A stretch of 64,000 nucleotides of DNA from Hyphomicrobium sp. NDB2Meth4. Its GTDB lineage: Bacteria > Pseudomonadota > Alphaproteobacteria > Rhizobiales > Hyphomicrobiaceae. The translations under genes were made by a program, and so were the position numbers. How positions within the stretch are numbered: the stretch's first letter is position 1; the number at the start of each line of letters is the position of its first letter. Under the pieces are notes generated by a model that saw nothing but the letters and a program-made list of their open reading frames with translations, was not told where the DNA came from and did no database searches. Below are positions 8,824-16,723 of this stretch, in pieces. The stretch is taken from positions 248,001-312,000 of the forward strand of contig NZ_FPEJ01000013.1 in NCBI RefSeq assembly GCF_900117445.1. The letters are read 5' to 3'.

Positions 8824-9387
8824 ATGAAGCACCGACGCTCCTCGCCGGGCGATGCGCCCGCGCGCGCCCAAATTAACGCCGATGAAAGCCCCATCGCCTG
8901 GCTGCGCCGCCGCAAGGACCGCAGCGGCGAGCCGATGATCTCGCAAACCCAGTTCGATGCCGGCGAGCGACTGCGCGCTGATTTCTGGTTTGCGCAGATG
9001 ACGCCGCGCACGACCATGAACTGGTCGTCGATGACGCCGTCGCAATCGGGCCGCCGATATGGCGCAGCTCAGCGCACCGGCGCCGAGATGACCGACAACG
9101 CTGTAGCCGCTGCCGAGCGGGTGCGCCGCGCGCTCGCCGCGGTCGGCCCCGAGCTGTCGGGAGTTCTCATGGATGTATGCTGTCACTTGCGCGGCCTGGA
9201 GGAGGCCGAACGTGCCGCCGGCTGGCCGCAGCGATCCGGAAAAATCGTCCTGCAACTGGCGCTGACCAGTCTTGCCCGCCACTACGGGCTGGAGCGCTCC
9301 GCCGCGCCCGCGAGGGCAGGAGCAGCCGTGCGCCATTGGGGTAGTGAAGACTACCGCCCTCTTTTTGACGTGCCCGAAGGAACCTAG
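8824..9387 (+). CDS. DUF6456 domain-containing protein
   Basis: A 187-residue protein matching the DUF6456 pattern: SPIAWLRRRKDRSG near the N-terminus, QFDAGERLRADFWFAQM, and GKIVLQLALTSLARHYGL near the C-terminus. In related genomes this domain is found in helix-turn-helix proteins and beside DnaA-like short proteins. It starts 15 bp after the DnaA-like gene, so the two probably form one unit. Its stop overlaps the stop of the convergent sufE gene. Function unknown; possibly DNA-binding. Confidence 0.75.
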   Translation: MKHRRSSPGDAPARAQINADESPIAWLRRRKDRSGEPMISQTQFDAGERLRADFWFAQMTPRTTMNWSSMTPSQSGRRYGAAQRTGAEMTDNAVAAAERVRRALAAVGPELSGVLMDVCCHLRGLEEAERAAGWPQRSGKIVLQLALTSLARHYGLERSAAPARAGAAVRHWGSEDYRPLFDVPEGT

Positions 9388-9860
9388 CTCGCGCTGGCGT
9401 TTTGCGCGTTCATCGCCATGGCATCCGCACGCACGCGCGCGACCATCGATGCAAGGCCGTTGGAGCGCTGCGGCGTCAGATGCTCCTTTAATCCGAACTT
9501 CCCGAAGATCGGATCAGGATCCAGCGTGATCGCCTCTTCTAGAGGGCGGCCTTCGTAGACGGCATGCAGGATCGCCACCAGCCCGCGCACGATGTGCGCA
9601 TCACTGTCTGCAACGAACGTGAACACCCGCTTCCCGTCGACAGTCTTGCTGTCCGTGGCGAGCCAAACCTGACTGGCGCACCCGCGCACCTTGTTGGCGT
9701 CCGTGCGCAGCTCCTCGGGCAACGGCGGAAGACTGCGCCCAAGCTCGATGAGGTAGCGATAGCGATCTTCCCAATCGTCGAGTACGGCGAAATCCGAAGT
9801 GATTTCCGAAAGTGTCGGCACGCGCGGCCCCTGAATAAAGTGTTTCGGTAGCCTACCCAC
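9384..9860 (-). CDS. sufE: SufE family cysteine desulfuration protein
   Basis: SufE accepts sulfur from the cysteine desulfurase SufS and passes it on for Fe-S cluster assembly. The acceptor cysteine is Cys61 in VRGCASQVW, the hallmark of the family. DWEDRYRYLIELGRSLPPLP near the N-terminus and LTPQRSNGLASMV near the C-terminus also match. The gene begins with GTG after AGGGGACC. At 158 residues it is slightly longer than E. coli SufE. No sufS or sufBCD is nearby, which is common for alphaproteobacteria. Confidence 0.93.
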   Translation of the reverse strand: MGRLPKHFIQGPRVPTLSEITSDFAVLDDWEDRYRYLIELGRSLPPLPEELRTDANKVRGCASQVWLATDSKTVDGKRVFTFVADSDAHIVRGLVAILHAVYEGRPLEEAITLDPDPIFGKFGLKEHLTPQRSNGLASMVARVRADAMAMNAQNASAS

Positions 9861-9887
9861 AGAGGGTCCCCTATTGCAAATGCGAAA

Positions 9888-9912
9888 GGGCCGGCGCTGA
9901 GTGCACCGGCCC
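9888..9912. terminator. GC-rich hairpin between sufE and DUF5330 gene
   Basis: GGGCCGG / CCGGCCC with an 11-nt loop, just downstream of the minus-strand gene at 9941-10294. There is no clear U-tract, so termination is a weak inference. Confidence 0.4.
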
Positions 9913-9940
9913 GCATAGCAAAGGACGGAATGTCGCTGCC

Positions 9941-10294
9941 TTAGATGCCGCTGCGGGCGCCGCGCCAGGCGGGCTCGAGATCATCGGGGCGCAATGTTCC
10001 GCGCGGCGTCATATCGACGGTGGGCTCGATCAGCGAAAGGCCGCCGCTCTGCTCCTTACCCGCGCTCTTCATCGCCAATTCGTAGGCCATCGCCGCGCCG
10101 AACTTGGCCTTCTCGACGAAGCCGTCCCAGATCACCGCGGCCTGATCGCACGTCGCCCCGTTGCGATCGCAGAATGTCGCAGTCCAATGCACAGCCGTGG
10201 CCGCCCGGTCATAGAGGGCCGCCTGCTGCTCACGGTCAGTCGGCAGAACTGCCACCACAACGGCGACAAGGATGCCAATTTTCAAGATGGACAT
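9941..10294 (-). CDS. DUF5330-like small secreted or membrane protein
   Basis: About 117 residues from the ATG at 10294, which has GGAGA upstream. An N-terminal hydrophobic stretch (ILKIGILVAVVVAVLP) is followed by a compact helical region with two cysteines (TFCDRNGATCDQA) and an acidic C-terminus. The pattern resembles DUF5330 proteins of Hyphomicrobiales, which have no known function. Probably exported, with a disulfide between the two cysteines. Confidence 0.65.
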   Translation of the reverse strand: MSILKIGILVAVVVAVLPTDREQQAALYDRAATAVHWTATFCDRNGATCDQAAVIWDGFVEKAKFGAAMAYELAMKSAGKEQSGGLSLIEPTVDMTPRGTLRPDDLEPAWRGARSGI

Positions 10295-10543
10295 GTTGGT
10301 TTCTCCAACCTGTTCCCAACTACTCACTGCACCCTTGATAACAGAGCGGTATCAACAAACTGCCTCATGCAATCGGAAAAATTGCGATCAATTGGAGGCA
10401 ATTTTTACACATTCTCGGGCACGCGAAGGCGCCCCGCAGCCCGTCGTTTGGCAACGTTCCGTCAACGTAAGTTAAGAGATCGTTTACACTCTTCTTCGCA
10501 TAGTGGGCGATCATGGTAAGCAGCGCGTTGAGGGGTTTGGGTC

Positions 10544-11257
10544 ATGCTGCCGAAGCGAGTGACGGTTCCACTGCTCGCCTTCTTTCTTTTGACCGTCGGG
10601 GTCGGGGCGAACGTCTTCCTTCTTCAGTCGTCCGGTCGTGGCGCCATGAGCGCCCGGGGCGTTGATGCAACTTCCTGGAACATCGCCGCCATCGAGGCGG
10701 CCGAATTCAGCGGCGATACCGGCTCGATCGGCGACAGCGCCGCCAGTGCGCACCCTGCCAATGGCCTGGACCTCTCGGCGCTGGCCCTAGACGATGCCAA
10801 ACCAGCCACCGGCGAAAAGGTCGAGGTAACGCGCGCCATTCAGCGCGAGCTGCAGATCCGTGGTTACGAGACCGGCACGAGCGACGGCATCGTTGGACAG
10901 ATGACGCGCGGCGCCATCATGGCCTTCGAGCACGACCATGGCCTGCCGCTGACGGCCCAGCCCAGTGATGCACTGTTGAAGGCCATCGTTCTCGGCGAAG
11001 CAGGCAAGCCCGGAGCACGCCGCGGCGCGCCAAAGACGGCCGAGGCCCGCGATATCGTGCGCGATGTGCAACGCCAGCTCGCCAAGCTTGGTTACAAGCC
11101 CGGAGCTCAGAACGGCACGCTCACCGCCCAGACGACCAAAGCCATCCGAGCATTCGAGGCCGATCAGGCGCTCCCTGAGAGCGGGCGCGTTTCCGGTCCT
11201 CTGATTGCCCGACTTGGCCGTCTGGCTGGCGAGGGGCGGGTCGCCGCCGCGCCTTGA
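10544..11257 (+). CDS. protein with two peptidoglycan-binding domains
   Basis: A 237-residue protein with an N-terminal signal anchor (VTVPLLAFFLLTVGVGANVFLL, residues 6-27), an Ala/Ser-rich spacer, and two PG_binding_1 repeats near residues 95-145 and 165-225. Each repeat carries the pattern IQRELQIRGYETGTSDGI...TRGAIMAFE / VQRQLAKLGYKPGAQNGT...TTKAIRAFE. No catalytic domain is present, so it likely tethers to the cell wall. It is similar in design to the protein at 1848-2735. Confidence 0.8.
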   Translation: MLPKRVTVPLLAFFLLTVGVGANVFLLQSSGRGAMSARGVDATSWNIAAIEAAEFSGDTGSIGDSAASAHPANGLDLSALALDDAKPATGEKVEVTRAIQRELQIRGYETGTSDGIVGQMTRGAIMAFEHDHGLPLTAQPSDALLKAIVLGEAGKPGARRGAPKTAEARDIVRDVQRQLAKLGYKPGAQNGTLTAQTTKAIRAFEADQALPESGRVSGPLIARLGRLAGEGRVAAAP

Positions 11258-11317
11258 GGACGCGCGCTCATCGCATGGCGGCTTGCCACGCGGGCGCCCA
11301 TCACTAGAGTGCGCGCC

Positions 11318-11671
11318 ATGCGGCTGCGTACGGAATTCTGGGTCAAGGCTTACATTCGCCGATGCGCCGTCGAGGGCGCTTCGGCTGTCGTCGTGCGTCA
11401 CGGCGACGATGACGCCGGCTCCATCTTCATCAAGATTGATAGGCTTGACGGCACCTGCCTCGTGTTCGGGCCAGCGCCCGCGGGCCTCGACGGCGCCGAT
11501 AACGATCGCCGCTGGATGCCGTGTCTCGATCCGGCTGGCGCAGAGCACAGCGCTGCCGACGCATTCCTGAGCCGCGAAGCCAACTTCGATTCCGACTTAT
11601 GGATCGTCGAAGTCGAGGACCGGCGCGGGCGTCACTTCCTTGATGACAGTCTGGTCACAGGTGTCGCCTAA
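11318..11671 (+). CDS. DUF1491 family protein
   Basis: About 117 residues, matching the DUF1491 family that is widespread in Alphaproteobacteria and uncharacterised. The MRLRTEFWVKAYIRRC start, the GSIFIKIDRLDG strand, and DSDLWIVEVEDR near the C-terminus fit the family. I start at the second ATG (11318), where the family begins. Soluble, no motif of catalysis. Follows the peptidoglycan-binding protein by about 60 bp on the same strand. Confidence 0.85.
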   Translation: MRLRTEFWVKAYIRRCAVEGASAVVVRHGDDDAGSIFIKIDRLDGTCLVFGPAPAGLDGADNDRRWMPCLDPAGAEHSAADAFLSREANFDSDLWIVEVEDRRGRHFLDDSLVTGVA

Positions 11672-11724
11672 CCGATCTTTGTTCTTGAGGTTTTGGTAAC
11701 GCGTGCCATTCCCAACTTGTACAC

Positions 11725-11740
11725 TGTGATTCTCGTCACA
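11725..11740. promoter_or_regulatory. perfect CRP-type palindrome
   Basis: TGTGA-TTCTCG-TCACA, an exact match to the CRP half-sites TGTGA-N6-TCACA, lies 63 bp upstream of the small gene at 11803. Whether this organism has a CRP that reads this site is not known from the window. Confidence 0.45.
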
Positions 11741-11802
11741 TCTGTTGTCACCTATTGACCACAGATGCGAATCACAGGGGCAGCCATGTTTGGGGGATGC
11801 AC

Positions 11803-11991
11803 ATGGCACAGATACTCAGCTTCCGTACCCCAGAGTTGCGCAGCAATCCGCCGAGCAGCCATCACCATGAGCGCTCAGCAGAAGTGATCGTTTTTCCCGG
11901 AGTTCGTTACGAGCACTGGAGCCGCGAGGCTGCAGCAGTCCGTGACGACCAGGCCGCACATCGCGACGTGATCGAGCTGGCGGATCAGTAG
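11803..11991 (+). CDS. small hypothetical protein
   Basis: A 62-residue protein starting MAQILSFRTPEL, with GGGGG 6 nt upstream of the ATG. The middle segment (SAEVIVFPGVRYEHW) looks conserved and the C-terminus is acidic. The open frame extends upstream to 11755, but the ATG at 11803 has the ribosome-binding site. No domain or membrane segment is recognised. A CRP-type palindrome lies in its promoter region. Confidence 0.6.
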   Translation: MAQILSFRTPELRSNPPSSHHHERSAEVIVFPGVRYEHWSREAAAVRDDQAAHRDVIELADQ

Positions 11992-12019
11992 TCTTCGCTT
12001 ACAGCGTATTTGGCGAAGA

Positions 12020-12598
12020 TCAGAAGGAGCGCGCCGTGCAGTGCGCATCCTTCAAAACGGCCTCGACGTGCCGCTGGTATGAGAAGCCCTTGTCTGGGCC
12101 GCGCACAACGATGATGCCCTTAGTCGCTGCAAGGATCGTCGGCTGCTGCGCATCGCGCGCGATGCCGCGCGCTTCGGGTGTCACGCCGAGAAAGGCCTCC
12201 TCGGACGGCACCAGCACGAGCGAGATCGGTGTCGGCCGGGCAGCGACCGATGCGGCGCCATAGATGTTGTCGCCTTGCGGTGTCATCACCGTGAGCGTCC
12301 ACCCGATATCCGGCGGCAGCGTCGAAGCAACGCTGACCGGGCCAGCCGACGTGTCGAACAGGCACATGGCATAGCGCGCATCTGGCGAGAGAAACGGCAG
12401 CGGCTCCGCACCCGGCGACGTCACATTCAGCACCTGCATGCGGTTCGTCGGCAGAGCCGGTGCCAGCCGGCTATATGCAGAAGCCGCAGTAAGATGGGGC
12501 GCGTCCAGCGTCGCGCAGATATGCAGAATGCCCGCCGCGACAGGAACAGCGAGAAGCAGCTGCCAGTTTATGTTCTTGACGAGGTTCGCGTACTTCAT
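12020..12598 (-). CDS. DUF1254-like membrane-anchored protein
   Basis: About 192 residues with an N-terminal membrane segment (WQLLLAVPVAAGILHICATL) and a beta-rich domain (LPPDIGWTLTVMTPQGDNIYG, SLVLVPSEEAFLGVTPEARGIARDA) of the DUF1254 type. Its ATG overlaps the stop of the DUF1214 gene (ATGA), so the two are translationally coupled. In many bacteria DUF1254 and DUF1214 sit in one protein. Here they are separate partners after a PBP gene. Function unknown; periplasmic face expected. Confidence 0.72.
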   Translation of the reverse strand: MKYANLVKNINWQLLLAVPVAAGILHICATLDAPHLTAASAYSRLAPALPTNRMQVLNVTSPGAEPLPFLSPDARYAMCLFDTSAGPVSVASTLPPDIGWTLTVMTPQGDNIYGAASVAARPTPISLVLVPSEEAFLGVTPEARGIARDAQQPTILAATKGIIVVRGPDKGFSYQRHVEAVLKDAHCTARSF

Positions 12599-13200
12599 CG
12601 GCACTGCACCCGCCGGATGACCGGCAGCTCCCTCGGCTCCGGAGTGCCCTCGTTGAGCAGGGATCCGCGCACGTCGAACGTCGTGTACATCAGCGCCAGA
12701 CGGCCGGCGCCACCTGTCGGCAGCCAGTTGCCCGGATTGGCCTCGCGCGCGAGCGTAACGGCAAATGTCCCATCGGGCCGCAGGGCGACGGACTGGCTGG
12801 TGTAAGTGTAACGCTGTGCAGCGTTCGCGATCAGGTCGCCGCGGTCATTGAAGACGGTAAGGCTCCACCATGTGTTGGAGGTGTCACGCCCTTCCACAGC
12901 GTAGTCGCAGGAAGAGTGCAGCCGGTTGCCCTCGCTGTCCTTGAAAGCGAGAAAGCTCAACGCGATCTCGCTCGTCAGCTGCAGCGTGCCAAGGCGCGCA
13001 AAGTGTGCGCGCGTGTAGGGATCGGCATCTATACGCCCTGCCGACGACCAGCCGACCCAAGGCCCGTGCTGCTCGGTGGTGAGGCGCGTTCCGACGTCGA
13101 TCATGTACCAGCTCGACGCCAGCCCGAGGATCAGCACCGCGCCGATGAAGGCAGCCCAGTCGCCCATGATCCCGATCAGGATCGACAGGCGCTTCTGCAT
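12595..13200 (-). CDS. DUF1214-like membrane-anchored protein
   Basis: About 201 residues. A membrane segment (WAAFIGAVLILGLASSWYMI) precedes a DUF1214-type domain with CDYAVEGRDTSNTWWSLTVFNDRGDLI and the ending LALMYTTFDVRGSLL. WWSLTVF and a nearby Tyr/Asn pattern are typical of DUF1214. The start is uncertain: 13200 avoids overlap with the PBP gene, while 13263 would add 21 residues and overlap it by 29 bp. Part of an operon with the PBP and DUF1254 genes. Confidence 0.72.
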   Translation of the reverse strand: MQKRLSILIGIMGDWAAFIGAVLILGLASSWYMIDVGTRLTTEQHGPWVGWSSAGRIDADPYTRAHFARLGTLQLTSEIALSFLAFKDSEGNRLHSSCDYAVEGRDTSNTWWSLTVFNDRGDLIANAAQRYTYTSQSVALRPDGTFAVTLAREANPGNWLPTGGAGRLALMYTTFDVRGSLLNEGTPEPRELPVIRRVQCR

Positions 13201-13234
13201 TCGGTGGAAGCCGACATAAATCGGCGTGAGGGCG

Positions 13235-15517
13235 CTATGGGACAGCACGTGGAGATGTTCCATCTAGCGGTGGCTGCGCCACGCCGAGCGTTGTCCGCCG
13301 CGGCTCGTTTTGAGGAGCAACGCTGTCTGCACGACGGCCGGGTGGCACATTCGGCTGCGGCCCGTCGGGCGTGCTGCCAGTGCTGCTCGGCGTTGTCGGC
13401 TCGGCTATGCCGCCTGCCTTGCGCAAAGCCTGCGCCACCTTGCGCAACGCATCACGCGTCTTGTCGGACATCAGGCTCGATGAGTTGCGCTGCGCCGTCG
13501 GCGCTGCCTCTCCTTCCGGGCGCAGCGCAGCGATCCGCTGCTGCTCTGCGACCTGAACGGGATGCGGCTCGAGGCCGGGGATCGTCGGGATATTCATGTC
13601 GGTGTGGATCACCGACATCACCGAGCCGAACACAGGCGCCGCGAAATGGCCGCCCGTCGTACCCGACGCCATCGGCCGGTTGTCGTCGTTGCCGAGCCAA
13701 ATGGCACCCACGTACTTGCCCGTGAAGCCGATGAACCAGACGTCTTTTGGGCCCGTCGAAGTGCCAGTCTTGCCGGCAACATTCGTGAACGGCAGGTTCG
13801 CCGGGCCACCGGTACCGCTGGTGACCACCTTGTTCATCATCCAGTTGATGCCCTCGGCCACCTTGCGCGACACCACCTGCGGTGCCTCCGGCTCGTCGCG
13901 GTCGCGGCTGTAGACGAGGTCGCCCTTTGAGCTGACGAGATCAAGGATGGCATACGGCTTCGCCAGTCGTCCGCCGTTCGCATAAGTGGCAGCGCCGCCC
14001 GCGTGCTCCAGCGGGCTGATGCCGTAGTCGCCCAGAGACATCGAGCAGGTCTTTCGGATACCGCTGATCCCGAGGCGCTTCGTCATGTCGATGACCTTGT
14101 CGCGGCCAACGGCAAACGACAGCTCGGCTGCGACCGTATTCAGCGATTTGGCGAGCGCCATCCATAGCGGCATCCTTCCGCCGCCGCCGTGGCTGCCGCC
14201 ATAGTTCTGCGGGTGCCAACGCCCGCACGCGCGCGACGCATCGCGCACCATTGTCGTCGGCGTGTAGCCGTTCTCCAGGGCTGTAGCGTACACATAAATT
14301 TTGAACGAGGAGCCCGGCTGCCGCCGCGCGTGGGTGGCTCGGTTGAACTGGCTCTCGCCGTAGTCCGGACCACCCGTCAGAGCGCGCACGGCTCCATCGG
14401 TTTCCAGCACCACGATGGCGCCGCTGGTGACGCGATTGCCGCGATACTTGCGCAGGGCCGAGGCCAGCGCCTCGTCCGTCGCCTTCTGGATGTTGAGATC
14501 GACCGTGGTGCGCGCCGTCAGCACATACTGTCCCTTGCCGGCGGCGATGCGCTGCACTTCCTCGAACGCCCAGTCGAGGAACCAGTCGGGGCTCGACGGA
14601 TTGCGGTTCTCGACGATCTTCGCCGGATGCACGCGCGCCCAATGCACCTGTCCCGCCGTATAGAACCCGGCCTCGACGAGGTTGTTCAGCACCACGTTCG
14701 TGCGTGCGCGCGACGCCGGCAGGTTGACGTGCGGCGCATATTTCGTCGGCGCCTTGAACAGACCGGCCAGCATCGCCGACTCAGCCAGATTGATCTGCCG
14801 CACCGACTTGCCGAAGTAGAACTGCGAGGCAGCTTCTGCGCCGAACGCGCCGCCGCCCATGTAGGCGCGGTCGAAGTACAGCTTCAGGATTTCCCGCTTG
14901 GAGAAGCGGCTCTCCAGCAGCAGTGCCAGGAACGCTTCTTTGATCTTGCGCTGTAGCGAGCGTTCCGACGAGAGGAACAGGTTTTTGGCCACCTGCTGCG
15001 TGATCGAGGAGCCGCCCTGCACCACGTCGCTCGCCTGCAGGTTGGTCACGAGGGCGCGCAACGTACCGAAGACGTCGATGCCCCAGTGCTCGAAGAAGCG
15101 ACGGTCTTCTGTCGCCAGCGTTGCCTTGATCAGCGAGTCCGGAATCTCGTCCAGCGGTACGGCGTCGTTGTGCAGGATGCCGCGCTTGCCAATCTCGTTG
15201 CCGTTCTGGTCGAGGAACTTCACCGCGTACTGGCCGGTGAGGAACTTGCCCTCGTTGAATTCGTGGAAGGCGGGGATGGCGAGTGCGTACATCACCACGA
15301 ACCCGCCCATGCCCAAGGTGAGGCCTTCCGAGGCCGCCTCGTTCAACAGCCGCCGCCAGCCCCTCAGCCGGAAGCGGGCAAAGAAGCTCGTCCCGGCGTC
15401 CCAGAAGTCGCAAAACTTCGCCCAGGTCTCCGCGACAGTGGAATCGATCTTTGAATCGAGGCCGAGCCAGTCGATGACCCGCTCACGGCGCCCGCGTCTG
15501 AAGAGCCAATCCTGCAC
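13235..15517 (-). CDS. class A penicillin-binding protein (transglycosylase/transpeptidase)
   Basis: A bifunctional PBP1A-type enzyme of 760 residues that polymerises and cross-links peptidoglycan. After a cytoplasmic tail and a membrane segment (about 85-105), the GT51 domain shows EDRRFFEHWGID, GGSSITQQVAKNLFLSSERS and RKIKE. The transpeptidase domain has the SxxK serine in QPGSSFKIY, the SLN motif in KSLNTVA and the KTGTS box. The C-terminus is a long Pro/Ser/Thr-rich tail. First gene of an operon with the DUF1214 and DUF1254 genes. The exact paralogue name (PbpC/Pbp1A-like) is not assigned. Confidence 0.93.
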   Translation of the reverse strand: MQDWLFRRGRRERVIDWLGLDSKIDSTVAETWAKFCDFWDAGTSFFARFRLRGWRRLLNEAASEGLTLGMGGFVVMYALAIPAFHEFNEGKFLTGQYAVKFLDQNGNEIGKRGILHNDAVPLDEIPDSLIKATLATEDRRFFEHWGIDVFGTLRALVTNLQASDVVQGGSSITQQVAKNLFLSSERSLQRKIKEAFLALLLESRFSKREILKLYFDRAYMGGGAFGAEAASQFYFGKSVRQINLAESAMLAGLFKAPTKYAPHVNLPASRARTNVVLNNLVEAGFYTAGQVHWARVHPAKIVENRNPSSPDWFLDWAFEEVQRIAAGKGQYVLTARTTVDLNIQKATDEALASALRKYRGNRVTSGAIVVLETDGAVRALTGGPDYGESQFNRATHARRQPGSSFKIYVYATALENGYTPTTMVRDASRACGRWHPQNYGGSHGGGGRMPLWMALAKSLNTVAAELSFAVGRDKVIDMTKRLGISGIRKTCSMSLGDYGISPLEHAGGAATYANGGRLAKPYAILDLVSSKGDLVYSRDRDEPEAPQVVSRKVAEGINWMMNKVVTSGTGGPANLPFTNVAGKTGTSTGPKDVWFIGFTGKYVGAIWLGNDDNRPMASGTTGGHFAAPVFGSVMSVIHTDMNIPTIPGLEPHPVQVAEQQRIAALRPEGEAAPTAQRNSSSLMSDKTRDALRKVAQALRKAGGIAEPTTPSSTGSTPDGPQPNVPPGRRADSVAPQNEPRRTTLGVAQPPLDGTSPRAVP

Positions 15518-15744
15518 GTCGGTCCTGTCCCGGGCTGGTGAGGTCCGGGCTCGTCATGGCGGCCCGGCAAGGCAATTTAGCTAGAATCCCGAATGCTTAT
15601 AACTGCGCCGGGGTGGTGATGTTAAGGCGGGAATGGCGGCTCCTGGGGATTTGCCACACCGCCAGTTGGTGCAGAATTATCACATTGTGTAGCGTCGCCC
15701 CGCATCGCCCAACGAGCGCGAGCGTTACAACCGCGGCCGAGTGC

Positions 15745-15954
15745 TCAGCGCGGGCTCCTCGGGCGCGAGACGACCAGCCAGATGGCGACGGCCAGAAGGG
15801 CAACGGCCGGGCCGGCCACGAACGCTCCGGTCATGGCGGCTTCGACGGGGCCATCATGTGTGTTGCTGGTGCTGGTCAGCAGCAAGGTGTAGCCGCCGAC
15901 TGCGCCGACGAGATAGCCGCAAAGCAAGAGCAGCACACCAATCACAATGCGCAT
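15745..15954 (-). CDS. small two-pass membrane protein
   Basis: A 69-residue protein with two hydrophobic segments (about IVIGVLLLLCGYLVGAVGGY and MTGAFVAGPAVALLAVAIWLVV) joined by a short polar loop, ending in RPRSPR. The start at 15954 (MRIVIG) places the first segment at the N-terminus. An earlier in-frame start at 15975 is possible. No family is recognised. It stands alone between the PBP operon and the phage-like region. Confidence 0.55.
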   Translation of the reverse strand: MRIVIGVLLLLCGYLVGAVGGYTLLLTSTSNTHDGPVEAAMTGAFVAGPAVALLAVAIWLVVSRPRSPR

Positions 15955-16216
15955 TCGCCACCTGTCCGTGGACACATCCGAAGCCGATCCCTTCTACTCA
16001 GATACAGCACTGATTGCGGCGCCTTGAGGACGCGAGCCGGGGGACGAAAAACGCATCCAGCGTCAGCCCGCGGTAACGCTTCTTAGCCTCGGCGCCCAAG
16101 TTATCCCCAGCGTGACGCTGCCGGCGTATGGTTCAGGAATAACGCGACAGTTGCGACGGCGGCGAGCCGGGCTCTGACGCAGCATTCCCAACAACAGCGA
16201 AAGTAGCGGGCAGCGC

Positions 16217-16723
16217 ATGGCGGCGTTGGACGATGCGACGGTTGCGCTCATCAAGATCGACTACGAGGAAAGCGACCTGACGCTCGATGCGATCGGCAAG
16301 AAGTTCGGTCGTACCGCCTCGTCGATATCGCGCATGGCGCACGAGCGCGGCTGGCTGCTGCGCTCGCTGCGGATGGGCCGGCGGCCGCGCATCAATTCGC
16401 AACTCAGCAATATGGGGCGCGCGCTCATCGCGCATCGCCTCTGCGGTGTGATCAACAAGAAGCTCGATCAGATGGAGAAGGACATGGAAAACGGCGAGCT
16501 CAGCTCCGCCGACCTCGAACGCGACGCCAAGACGATCACCTCGATGGTCGCCGGCGTGCAGAAGGTCACGACCATCCCCGACGAAGACAAGGTGAGCAAG
16601 CTTGATGGCGTCCAATCCTCTCCCGCCGACGCCGCCGATGAAGTGGCGCGACTTCAGCGCGAGATTATCGAGCGCTTTGAGCGCATCGAGAAACGCCGGC
16701 ACGCTGAGCGAGGATCTGAGTGA
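16217..16723 (+). CDS. GTA gp1-like / small terminase-type HTH protein
   Basis: A 168-residue protein. The N-terminal third is a helix-turn-helix (LTLDAIGKKFGRTASSISRMAHERGW), followed by basic residues and a helical C-terminal half (LDQMEKDMENGELSSADLERDAKTITSMV, REIIERFERIEKR). This layout is that of the HTH protein that precedes the large terminase in alphaproteobacterial gene-transfer-agent-like clusters. It overlaps the fused terminase gene by about 120 bp. Likely a packaging recognition subunit when the locus was intact. Confidence 0.68.
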   Translation: MAALDDATVALIKIDYEESDLTLDAIGKKFGRTASSISRMAHERGWLLRSLRMGRRPRINSQLSNMGRALIAHRLCGVINKKLDQMEKDMENGELSSADLERDAKTITSMVAGVQKVTTIPDEDKVSKLDGVQSSPADAADEVARLQREIIERFERIEKRRHAERGSE

